Positions 8,891-16,436 of a DNA stretch of 64,000 bases are shown here, in pieces. Source of the stretch: Undibacterium umbellatum (GTDB taxonomy: Bacteria; Pseudomonadota; Gammaproteobacteria; Burkholderiales; Burkholderiaceae_D); contig NZ_JACOFX010000017.1 of NCBI RefSeq assembly GCF_014284125.1, positions 62,001 to 126,000 on the forward strand. The letters are read 5' to 3'. Position numbers and translations under genes: made by a program. The notes under the pieces are model-generated. The model saw only the letters and a list, made by a program, of their open reading frames with translations, made no database searches and was not told the origin of the DNA. Each line of letters opens with the position of its first letter. The stretch's first letter is position 1.

Positions 8891-8911
8891 GATTGTTTCC
8901 TTAAAAGTAAA

Positions 8912-9652
8912 TTAGGCGAAACCGCCGTTAACACGCAAAACTTGGGAATTAACCCAGGCACCATCTGGGCCTGCCAGGAAGGCAACAGTAGAGGCAATTT
9001 CCGCTGGTGTTCCTATGCGTTCCATGGGGTTCATTTTGGCGATGTTGCTGACCTGCTCGTCGGTCTTACCATGGAAAAACATCTCCGTGCCTACCGGGCC
9101 AGGGGCGACAGCGTTCACCGTGATTTCGCGCCCGCGCAGCTCATTGGCCAACACATGCACCAGGCCTTCTACCCCCGCCTTGCTGGCAATGTAGGGACCA
9201 TAAGCAGGAAAGGACTTGGCAATCACGCTGGTGGACAAGGCGATGATGCGCCCGCCTTTCTCTACATGCTGTGCAGCCTGCGCCAGCACCAGGAAGCTAC
9301 CGCGCAAATTGATGGCGATGAGCTTGTCAAAGGCATCTATATTGCTGACGTTGATGGTCGTCATGGACATGCTGCCTGCGCTATTGACGACCACGTCTAT
9401 GCGGCCAAATACTTCTTTGGCTGTGGCAAATAATTGTGCCACGTCTTCCGCCTTGCTCACGTCGCCCTGCACAGCGATCGCCTTCCCACCATTAGCCTGT
9501 ATGGCGCTAACGGTTTCTTGCGCCTTGGCGGCATTGCCTGCGTAATTGACGACAACGGCAAAGCCATCCGCCGCCAGACGCAGCGAGATGGCCTGACCGA
9601 TGCCGCGTGAACCACCAGTGACGATGGCAGTTTTAATAATTTCTTTGTTCAT
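8912..9652 (-). CDS. SDR-family NAD(P)-dependent oxidoreductase
   Basis: A 246-residue classical short-chain dehydrogenase/reductase. Visible motifs are the Rossmann TGGSRGIG near residue 13, the NAG of the NSAGSM segment near 90, a catalytic Ser in STSVIA, and YxxxK (YGPYIASKAG). It ends in the usual VNGGFA. It probably reduces a keto group or oxidises a secondary alcohol; the substrate is unknown. It has a good AAGGA site, is followed by the tautomerase gene, and is divergent from the LysR gene at 9775, its likely regulator. Confidence 0.9.
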   Translation of the reverse strand: MNKEIIKTAIVTGGSRGIGQAISLRLAADGFAVVVNYAGNAAKAQETVSAIQANGGKAIAVQGDVSKAEDVAQLFATAKEVFGRIDVVVNSAGSMSMTTINVSNIDAFDKLIAINLRGSFLVLAQAAQHVEKGGRIIALSTSVIAKSFPAYGPYIASKAGVEGLVHVLANELRGREITVNAVAPGPVGTEMFFHGKTDEQVSNIAKMNPMERIGTPAEIASTVAFLAGPDGAWVNSQVLRVNGGFA

Positions 9653-9774
9653 GGTTTTTTCCTTGATTCAGATTACCCAGACAGATGCGTCTGCCTGGAA
9701 CACACTTTAACCATTCAACCTGACGAGATAAATACTGATAAACTCAGAACACAATTCAAACCAGCTCAACAATC

Positions 9775-10707
9775 ATGGATAAACTGGACACCCTGCAACT
9801 TTTTACCCGCATCGTTGAAACCGGCAGCTTTAGCCGGGCGGCGGATATGCTGGACATCCCAAGGGCCAGTGCCACCCATGCCATCAAGCAACTGGAAACG
9901 CGCCTCGGCACCCGCCTGCTGGAGCGCACCACGCGTCAGGTACGTACCACGCTGGATGGCCAGGCCTTTTACGAACGTTGCGTGCATATCATCAGTGAGC
10001 TTGATGATGCAGAGGCATCCATGCGCCATGTGGCCGCCAACCCGCGTGGGGTGTTGAGGGTGGATATGCATGGCACCCATGCGACGCAGGTCGTGCTGCC
10101 GCGCATACATGAGTTTCGCGACCGTTATCCGGGCATAGACCTGGTGGTCAGTAGTGGTGACCGCCTGGTCGATCTGGTACGTGAAGGTGTCGACTGCGTG
10201 ATACGTGGCGGCAACCCGCGAGACTCAACTTTGGTGGCACGCCGCCTGGCGCTGATGCCGCAACTACTGTGCGCCAGCCCGGCTTATCTGGCTAAATTTG
10301 GCACACCACACCATCCGGACGATTTGATGCTGCACCAGGCCGTCAGGTTTTTTTCCAGCACGACTGCGATAGACTATCCCATCGTGTTGAATATCGACGG
10401 CCAGGTGAAGGAATTTGATGTCGGCGGCTGGATGACAGTCAATGACGCCGAGAACTATGTGACCTGCGCCCTTGCTGGCTGCGGCCTGATACAACTCCCG
10501 CGCTTCCATATCGCCGCTGCCCTGCGCGATGGCAGCCTGGTTGAAGTGCTGGCCGACTGGCAAAGCCCGCCTCTGCCACTAACCGCGCTTTACCCATATC
10601 GTCGCCAGCTATCACCACGCGTGCGTGTGTTTGTCGATTGGCTGGTGGGTTTGTATGAGGAGAAGTTTGGGGTCTTGCCAGTGACTATGAAAGGAGAAAT
10701 AAGCTGA
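9775..10707 (+). CDS. LysR-family transcriptional regulator
   Basis: A 310-residue LysR regulator with an N-terminal winged helix (MDKLDTLQLFTRIVETGSF, RASATHAIKQLE) and an effector domain ending in the ALYPYRRQLSPRVRVFVDWL signature. It is divergent from the SDR/tautomerase pair across 122 bp, the standard arrangement for a LysR and its target. The stop codon overlaps the start of the next gene (TGATGA), so the downstream hypothetical gene is translationally coupled. Confidence 0.88.
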   Translation: MDKLDTLQLFTRIVETGSFSRAADMLDIPRASATHAIKQLETRLGTRLLERTTRQVRTTLDGQAFYERCVHIISELDDAEASMRHVAANPRGVLRVDMHGTHATQVVLPRIHEFRDRYPGIDLVVSSGDRLVDLVREGVDCVIRGGNPRDSTLVARRLALMPQLLCASPAYLAKFGTPHHPDDLMLHQAVRFFSSTTAIDYPIVLNIDGQVKEFDVGGWMTVNDAENYVTCALAGCGLIQLPRFHIAAALRDGSLVEVLADWQSPPLPLTALYPYRRQLSPRVRVFVDWLVGLYEEKFGVLPVTMKGEIS

Positions 10708-11468
10708 TGAAAATTCGTTTACCAGTCTTGTGGGGCAGGCCTGCTGGTGTTGATTACGGTGCAAAGCAATTAAAACTATCAGAAATCCTGCCAACGACAG
10801 GGCAAACCATTAATGCGTATTTTTCTGAAGATGATAGCCCGGTTTACAAAGAAAACCCGCATGTGCTGTGGACGCCACCTTTGACTGAAATGAATGACTG
10901 GTCAGATAACCCAAGTGAAATTCTACATAGTTACATTGTAACGGGGCAGGTGAAATTTCTACGTCAAGTACTGCGAGGTAATGAAGAAGCTACACCACTG
11001 GAAAGAATGATAGAGAAAAGTCTGGAATATGAGTTGCTCATCACGGATGTACAGCCAATTCTCAAGATGTGCGATCTGGTAAAAACAATGTCGCCAGAAT
11101 TATGGCAAGAACGCTATGGCAGCAAGACGCTTTCAGGCCTCTTGCAAGTTCAAAATAGCAAAGAAACTTTGTTTGACTATATTAATGATACAGACTGGGC
11201 GAGAGTAAATTGGGCGGGGATGGCAAATGCAGGCAGTTATATTTTTCTGAGTTTCAATCGCCATGAATTGCATTATGAAACTCTGCTTCAACAAGAGGGA
11301 AATCAATTATTTGTCCACTATTTCAGCTTTACCACCTACCGTCAAAGCGACCGATACATCACTCGCAAAAAACTCTCGGCCAAAGAGAATGAAGGTATCA
11401 AATCATTGATGGCAAGAGCTGTCGCGCTCAAGGATAGCTTTGGTGATTACTTGCTTATTGATGTCTAG
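10707..11468 (+). CDS. Hypothetical protein, coupled to the LysR gene
   Basis: A 253-residue cytoplasmic-type protein with no family I recognise. It starts MKIRLPVLWGRPAGVDYGAKQ and has no signal peptide or membrane segment. A middle region rich in charged helices (residues 80-140) is followed by a strand-rich part (SYIFLSFNRHELHYETLLQ). Its base composition is clearly more AT-rich than the LysR gene it overlaps by the last base of that stop, which may indicate acquired DNA. A dispersed palindromic repeat follows directly. Confidence 0.6.
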   Translation: MKIRLPVLWGRPAGVDYGAKQLKLSEILPTTGQTINAYFSEDDSPVYKENPHVLWTPPLTEMNDWSDNPSEILHSYIVTGQVKFLRQVLRGNEEATPLERMIEKSLEYELLITDVQPILKMCDLVKTMSPELWQERYGSKTLSGLLQVQNSKETLFDYINDTDWARVNWAGMANAGSYIFLSFNRHELHYETLLQQEGNQLFVHYFSFTTYRQSDRYITRKKLSAKENEGIKSLMARAVALKDSFGDYLLIDV

Positions 11469-11471
11469 CCC

Positions 11472-11589
11472 CGTAGGTTGGGCCGGGCCTCGCTAGGCTA
11501 CACTTCACCAGCCCACCACTGGGCCTGCAAATGACGTACACGATTGCTGAGGCCGAATGTTGGGCTGATGAAACGTAGCCCAACCTACG
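11472..11589. repeat. Dispersed palindromic repeat (GTAGGTTGGGC type)
   Basis: CGTAGGTTGGGC at 11472-11483 and its reverse complement at 11578-11589 form the outer arms of a 118-bp imperfect inverted repeat. The right end, TGGGCTGATGAA followed by GTAGCCCAACCTAC, matches the repeat at 38124-38158. It lies between convergent genes. Confidence 0.8.
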
Positions 11590-11634
11590 AAAACCCAGCC
11601 TAACCAAAGGCCCCTATACCGAATAAATCTTAAA

Positions 11635-11988
11635 TCACAAATCCACCATCACCTCAAAGCCACCGAAAATCATGCGTTTGCCGTCGCAGGGCATGGGATT
11701 GTTTTCCTGGCTCAGTCTTGGGTCTGCCATGAGTTTTTCCCAGGCGGCATTGCGCACTTCTTTGGATGGCCAGGTGATCCAGGAAAACACCACGGTTTCA
11801 TCTTCCTTGCATTGCACGGCCAGCGGGAAGGAAGTCAGCTTGCCGGGTGGCACATCATCTCCCCAGCATTCGACGACGCCGAGTACACCGTATTCCTTGA
11901 AAATTGGCGAGGATTTTTCTGAATATTGCTTGTAGGCTTCACGGTTGGCATTGGGGACAGCGAGTACAAATCCATCGACATATTTCAT
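11635..11988 (-). CDS. DUF1428-family protein
   Basis: The start is set at 11988 (MKYVDGFVLAVP), which has a GGAG site 7 nt upstream; 117 residues. The sequence follows the DUF1428 pattern: MKYVDGFVLAVPNANREAY, ECWGDDVPPGKLTSF, then VVFSWITWPSKEVRNAAW and PFDGKRMIFGGF-like (here PCDGKRMIFGGF). The family has a ferredoxin-like dimeric alpha/beta barrel fold and no established biochemical role. It reads away from the creatininase gene. Confidence 0.85.
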   Translation of the reverse strand: MKYVDGFVLAVPNANREAYKQYSEKSSPIFKEYGVLGVVECWGDDVPPGKLTSFPLAVQCKEDETVVFSWITWPSKEVRNAAWEKLMADPRLSQENNPMPCDGKRMIFGGFEVMVDL

Positions 11989-12453
11989 GGTAAAACTCCT
12001 GGTCTGGCGAAGGTAAATGAAGGATGAAGCTGATGGATTCATGGATTATCCAAAGCAACAAAAAGCGCAGCGGTATTTGTCGCTGTGGCTGAATTCTAGT
12101 CCAAATTTTTCGACCGAAGCGAAGTTTTTTTTCACATCAGGTGATACACATTTTTATCGAATTTACAGTGAATGAACATCATAATAATCCAGCACCAGAG
12201 CACTCTGGTGCAAGCACTGTGCTAGTACCGAACTTGCACCATACTGATCCGGCTGATTATTGATTCCTGATTCCTGATTATTGATTCCTTAAATCTATAT
12301 CCCATCGCAAACCCCGCGATGAAACTTGAGATAAAAAAATTTGGCGATTTTCAAAATTTGCGGCAAGATGATGTCTGCGAATCTTCTCGTCCGTACCAAA
12401 CCCACAGCGGACGAATCAGCTGCATCTGCCAACCCCGATTTGAAAGAAACCCC
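11989..12453. other. Divergent intergenic region with hairpin and tandem repeat
   Basis: This 465-bp space separates two divergent genes. It contains a hairpin or dyad at 12192-12211 (GCACCAGA, 4-nt loop, TCTGGTGC) and a 21-bp tandem repeat at 12253-12294 built on CTGATTATTGATTCCT. I see no convincing small gene in it; the in-frame extension of the creatininase frame into this region lacks family similarity. Confidence 0.5.
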
Positions 12454-13218
12454 ATGCGTCTCGCCTACTCCACCTGGCCCGAAATCACGGCTTTTTTGAA
12501 CTCGTCCAAAACCGTCATCATCCCCATAGGCTCGAATGAGCAACACGGCCCTATGGGTTTGCTGGGCACGGACTGGATGTGCCCGGAGATCATCGCCACC
12601 GCTGCCGAAAAAGCCGCCCAGCAAAACGGCCAGGCCATGATGGTAGCGCCTACCTTCAACATCGGCATGGCACAGCATCACCTGGGCTTTGCAGGGACGA
12701 TTTCGCTGCGGCCTTCGACTTTCATGGCAGCGATTGAAGACTGGGTTTTGTCGCTGGCGCGCCATGGCTTTGACCACATTTATTTTTTGAACGGTCACGG
12801 CGGCAATATCGCCACCATCGAAGCGGCGTTTTCGCAGATTTACTCGCATTACTCGTACAACAACAAAGCCTGTCCGCTGACCTTGAGGCTGAAAAATTGG
12901 TGGGACTTGCCTGGCGTTGCCTCGCTGTGCCATGAGATGTTCCCGGTAGGTCATGGCATGCATGCGACGCCATCAGAAATCGCGGTCACCTATGCTGCCT
13001 ACCCGGATCAGGTGCGGCAGGTAGAATTGACACCAAAGATCCCGCCGACTGGCCCGATACTTGATGCCCTCGATTACCGCGCCCGCTTTCCAGATGGTCG
13101 CATCGGCGCTGATTCGGGCCTGGCAACGATAGAGTTGGGGCAGCAGATCATCGACACGGCGGTGGCGGGTTTATTGACGGATATCAAGGTATTCAGTGCC
13201 GAGCAAAAACCAGCCTGA
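12454..13218 (+). CDS. Creatininase-family amidohydrolase
   Basis: Placing the start at 12454 (MRLAYSTWPEI) gives 254 residues, the usual length of creatininase/ArfB-type metal-dependent amidohydrolases. Signature blocks are IPIGSNEQHGPMGLLGTD near the start (metal ligands Glu, His, Asp) and NGHGGN near residue 115. Family members cleave creatinine, formamide intermediates of riboflavin synthesis, or mycofactocin precursors; the substrate here is undetermined. It has a weak GAAAG ribosome site. The 135-bp upstream in-frame extension looks like leader rather than coding sequence. Confidence 0.85.
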   Translation: MRLAYSTWPEITAFLNSSKTVIIPIGSNEQHGPMGLLGTDWMCPEIIATAAEKAAQQNGQAMMVAPTFNIGMAQHHLGFAGTISLRPSTFMAAIEDWVLSLARHGFDHIYFLNGHGGNIATIEAAFSQIYSHYSYNNKACPLTLRLKNWWDLPGVASLCHEMFPVGHGMHATPSEIAVTYAAYPDQVRQVELTPKIPPTGPILDALDYRARFPDGRIGADSGLATIELGQQIIDTAVAGLLTDIKVFSAEQKPA

Positions 13219-13414
13219 TATCGGTCACCTTTTTTCACAAAGCTGCTGAAAAAAACATCAACATTTCCATGTAGAAATCTGATACTGTTAAACCTGTGGC
13301 CGCGCAAGAGCGCCAGGCAGGGGCTTTACAGTGCAATACTTGTCTGCAAAACTTACCCTGAATCTGCCATTGCTTTGCGCCATGCCACATAGACAAAAAC
13401 ATAATGGAGACAAC

Positions 13415-13885
13415 ATGAGACAGTTTTTCAAAAGTATCTTCCTCGCCTTATCCCTATCTCTTCTGGCTCAGGGGTCAGCCTTTGCCAGTGATCGCGCAAC
13501 CGCACAGGAAGCGACGGAGATGATCAAGAAAGTCGTTGCTTTCTATAAAGCCAATGGCCCTGAAAAAACCTATGCCGCCGTCAATGATCCCAAGGGCCAG
13601 TTCATTTACAAGGATTTGTATGTATTTGCTGGAGGGGTCAAACCAGGCGGCGTCACTCTGGCTCACGGCGGCAACCCCAAGTTGCTGGGCAAGCCGTTGG
13701 GTGAAATGCGCGATGGTGACGGTAAATTCTTCGTCAAGGAAATCAATGAAGTCGCTGCCAGCAAAGCTGGCAAGGGCTGGGTGGACTATAAATGGCCCAA
13801 CCCTGTGACCAAGGCACTGGAACAAAAAAGCACTTATGTCGAACGGGTAGACGACGTGTATTTTGCTTGCGGTATCTATAAATAA
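13415..13885 (+). CDS. Exported single-Cache-domain protein
   Basis: The start at 13415 follows a GGAG site and gives a signal peptide (MRQFFKSIFLALSLSLLAQG, cleaved after FAS). The mature part, about 135 residues, reads as a single Cache domain: a long helix (EATEMIKKVVAFYKANG) followed by FIYKDLYVFAGG and the late WVDYKWPNPVTKALEQKSTYV block. Such domains bind small ligands in the periplasm. Here it is free-standing, with no membrane or signalling domain attached. It converges with the retron operon. Confidence 0.82.
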   Translation: MRQFFKSIFLALSLSLLAQGSAFASDRATAQEATEMIKKVVAFYKANGPEKTYAAVNDPKGQFIYKDLYVFAGGVKPGGVTLAHGGNPKLLGKPLGEMRDGDGKFFVKEINEVAASKAGKGWVDYKWPNPVTKALEQKSTYVERVDDVYFACGIYK

Positions 13886-13900
13886 TTGAAGCAAAAATCG

Positions 13901-13923
13901 CGTGCTGCACATAGTGCAGCACG
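13901..13923 (-). terminator. Rho-independent terminator of the retron operon
   Basis: A perfect 10-bp stem (CGTGCTGCAC / GTGCAGCACG) with a 3-nt loop lies just past the reverse transcriptase stop. Read on the minus strand it is followed by CGATTTTTGC, giving a short U run. On the plus strand no U run follows. Confidence 0.75.
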
Positions 13924-13933
13924 GCCAGCCAAC

Positions 13934-15868
13934 TCACCGCAATAAAATCACGCTCATCACCAGCATCAACATCACCCACACCAGCTTGCTGCGACCAGTG
14001 ATGAGGCTGAGTGCGATCAAGGCGATGCCAAAGGTCAGCGGGTAAATGCTGTTCAGGTTGGCTGAAAATATGATGCATAAAAGAAGCTGAAAGCCAATGC
14101 TGAAGAGCTTGCCATAGCGACGGTCATCGATTTTGCTTTGCTCGACTGCGGTATAGTTGCTTGCGTTTTCATTGTCGCCATTGCGGGTGTCGCCCGGCTG
14201 CATAGCCTTGGATAAGGCAGCCGTTTTCTTTTCTTCTTTGGCTGCTTTCTTCACAGCCTTTTTCTCTTCTGCCACTTGCTGCGCAGTTTGCTCCAGCACG
14301 GGTGCAGCGGCTTCCTGCGCTTGCCACCAGTCCTGGCCATTTGCTCTTTGCGGTGTTTTGCCGGTGGCGACTTGCTGGCGTAGCGTTGGTCTTGCTGTGC
14401 GTGTCACCGACTTTGTTGCTGCATATTGTGCACGCAATGTCTTGATGCTTTGCAGCCAGGGTTGCCCCTTTGCCGGATTGACCATGCAGACGTAACGGGC
14501 ATAACCTTCCAGCGCCGACAGCACATCGGTATTGCCATTCCAGTGATATCCAGCCGGGCCATTTTTTTCTACCTGGTGCAAGGTGGCGCGGAAGCGGTGC
14601 AGGGTTTTGGCATCTATTGTCGGGCTATGGTTGACGACGATGCCGGTGACTTCCTGCTTTTGACTGTGGCGCATGATGTGTTGCTTGTCAGGGTGCAGGG
14701 TGAAACCTTCATCAGCAATGATCTGCTTGACGCGCCACAGGAGTTTGCCGACTGGTGGTCGTTCTTTTTGCTTGCTCGAAAACGTCAGGTCATCGGCATA
14801 GCGGGTGTACGCGAAACCAAGTTTAGTGGCTGCGGCATGCAGGCGTTTGTCGAGAGTGTGGCATAAAATGTTCGTGATCATGGGGCTGGATGGTGCCCCC
14901 TGAGGCAGGCTGCGTTTTTTACCCGCAACAAAATATTTTTGCGTATCAACGCGTACTTCTTCTGTCGCTTGTTCGGTACACAGCAAACCCAGCAGCGTGG
15001 CAATCTGGTCACCATAACCCAGGGATTTGAACACACCTTTGACGCGCGGATACTCTATGCTGGGAAAGAAATCTTTCAAGTCGAGATTGATGACCACGGC
15101 CTGACCCACGTGCGGCAAGGCATTGCTGAGTATGGAATGCTGCGGCAAAAAACCATGTGCAGCAGGATGGCACGGCACTTTGGCCAGGATATGATCGAGC
15201 ACCCAATACTGGCAACGCTTGAGACGTGGCATGGGTGCAGAAATAAAGCGCTGGCCACCTGTCTTTTTGGGAATCGCAAAACGCTGATAATGGCTGACCT
15301 GGCTGACCTTGCGCTGGAAGCTCATGAAGCGCAGTTCTGACAGCGGTATACCTATGGCAGTCGCCAGGTCCAGGGATTTTTGCAAGGCTGGCAATTGATA
15401 ACGTGCCAGCTTGTCGGTATTGGTGCTGGTGTAATTCAAACCAGCAGAAACACCCTCGCCCAGATAGCCGATATCGCTCTTGCGTTTTTCTTGCCAGGCC
15501 AGCGCCTTGGCATGGCGCAATTGCGCATGCTTTTGTTTGGTCAGTTCACGTTTTTCTTTGGCTGCCGCCATGCGTTGCTTGCGCATGTCGCGTAGTGCTG
15601 CTTTGGGGTCTTGCACGCGGCGCAACTGGGCCGTCAGCTCATTCAACTCTTTACTGAGTTCTGCTTCACGTGTGATGAGTTCATCGGTCACCGACGGCTT
15701 GCCACTGTCGGCAGGCCAGAAGCCCAGGCGGCGCATCTCTTGCAAGACCACGGCATCTTTGGTGCTGGTGCGCAAGTGGGCATACAATTCATCGCGTGTC
15801 ATTTGGGACAACGGCTTATCGGATGCTGGCTGGGCGGCTTGTTGTGCGGACTGCTGTTGTTGTGTCAT
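13934..15868 (-). CDS. Retron reverse transcriptase with C-terminal membrane segments
   Basis: I set the start at 15868 (MTQQQQSAQQ), giving 644 residues; the longer frame to 15985 would translate the predicted RNA structure. The polymerase core carries the retron hallmarks: NALPH (NAxxH motif of region X, residues 249-253), LDLKDFF (catalytic Asp, about 263-268), LPQGAPSSP (321-329), YADD (357-360) and VTG (407-409). An N-terminal coiled region (about 60-130, very Lys/Arg/Gln rich) precedes it. After residue 530 come a Lys/Glu/Ala helix and then two hydrophobic segments (about 588-603 and 610-643). The known role is making msDNA from the adjacent msr-msd RNA. It is the third gene of a three-gene operon and ends at a terminator. 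With the ARM and SWIM partners it fits a type XIII retron. Confidence 0.92.
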   Translation of the reverse strand: MTQQQQSAQQAAQPASDKPLSQMTRDELYAHLRTSTKDAVVLQEMRRLGFWPADSGKPSVTDELITREAELSKELNELTAQLRRVQDPKAALRDMRKQRMAAAKEKRELTKQKHAQLRHAKALAWQEKRKSDIGYLGEGVSAGLNYTSTNTDKLARYQLPALQKSLDLATAIGIPLSELRFMSFQRKVSQVSHYQRFAIPKKTGGQRFISAPMPRLKRCQYWVLDHILAKVPCHPAAHGFLPQHSILSNALPHVGQAVVINLDLKDFFPSIEYPRVKGVFKSLGYGDQIATLLGLLCTEQATEEVRVDTQKYFVAGKKRSLPQGAPSSPMITNILCHTLDKRLHAAATKLGFAYTRYADDLTFSSKQKERPPVGKLLWRVKQIIADEGFTLHPDKQHIMRHSQKQEVTGIVVNHSPTIDAKTLHRFRATLHQVEKNGPAGYHWNGNTDVLSALEGYARYVCMVNPAKGQPWLQSIKTLRAQYAATKSVTRTARPTLRQQVATGKTPQRANGQDWWQAQEAAAPVLEQTAQQVAEEKKAVKKAAKEEKKTAALSKAMQPGDTRNGDNENASNYTAVEQSKIDDRRYGKLFSIGFQLLLCIIFSANLNSIYPLTFGIALIALSLITGRSKLVWVMLMLVMSVILLR

Positions 15869-15884
15869 GACGCTGGTCTCTGTT

Positions 15885-15920
15885 TTCTTTTTGCATGCTG
15901 AGGTCAGCATGCAAAAAGAA
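15885..15920 (-). promoter_or_regulatory. Stable hairpin directly before the reverse transcriptase start
   Basis: A perfect 16-bp stem with a 4-nt loop (arms TTCTTTTTGCATGCTG and its complement) ends 16 nt before the ATG of the reverse transcriptase. No U run follows on the minus strand, so it is not a simple terminator. It may mark the 3' end of the retron RNA, stabilise it against nucleases, or limit ribosome access (only a weak AGAGAC site is present). Confidence 0.6.
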
Positions 15921-15946
15921 TTCACGTTTTCCGAATAAAACAAAAC

Positions 15947-16203
15947 GGTGAGCCAGACAAAGAAGAAAAACGGCAGGAAGCTCATCGAAGAGCCTTCAGA
16001 CTGAGAGGCTCCACTCGACGCCGGAAATGACTACCGGCGTAATGGGGTTCACGGAATCCACATCGTCATTGCGCCGGTAGTCATTTCCGGCACAGTGAAG
16101 AGAAACTCAGTGATGCATAGCTAAGCAAAGAACATGGATGGCGATACACCATCCGGATTGCAAGAGCCTTCCTGCCCGCACTTATTCTAATGTCTATCTC
16201 ACC
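15947..16203 (-). ncRNA. Predicted retron msr-msd RNA
   Basis: The 568-nt gap between the SWIM gene and the reverse transcriptase folds, on the minus strand, like an msr-msd. An enclosing helix joins 16164-16176 to 15972-15983 (12 bp, one bulged G), and an optional outer one joins 16192-16203 to 15947-15958 (6 plus 3 bp). The msr part has the short hairpin GGAUGG-uguaucg-CCAUCC (16136-16154), and CUGAGUU at 16104-16110 just before the msd; both resemble the Ec86 msr as I recall it. The msd is a 20-bp perfect stem (16072-16091 with 16020-16039) closed by a 32-nt loop. The exact branch guanosine and ends are not certain: UUAG at about 16187-16190 and UUGC at about 16159-16162 are candidates. 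A competing local hairpin uses the repeat GAAGGCTCTT at 15988-15997. Confidence 0.7.
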
Positions 16204-16436
16204 TCCTGTAAATACGAAAAACTGATTAAGCTACTGCGCAGCCGTATTTTGAGCCTGCGATGCTCGCCGTACGTTCGTACGACTGCGCTTCTTAACTCAA
16301 ACTATGGCCGCTCGCTACGCTTACTCAGCCTTTCTAAAAATGCATTACTTCTTTTATTTCTAAATTCAACGAACTTTTTCAAACGAAAAAATATTGATAG
16401 ACCCTGAATCAGTCTGTGCAACTTTTCGTTAATAAT

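Noticed and set aside
8663-9433. 256-codon plus-strand frame opposite the SDR and tautomerase genes
   Set aside because: Crosses two well-supported genes in antisense and has no recognisable domain.
15869-15985. N-terminal extension of the reverse transcriptase frame starting with a hydrophobic stretch (MSFLPFFFFVWL)
   Set aside because: It would translate the a2 side of the predicted retron RNA and the 16-bp hairpin; the sequence is U-rich RNA structure, and the ATG at 15868 begins the plausible Gln-rich N-terminus.
16138-16407. 89-codon plus-strand frame opposite the retron RNA region
   Set aside because: No ribosome site, no similarity, and composition of structured non-coding DNA; antisense to the operon.
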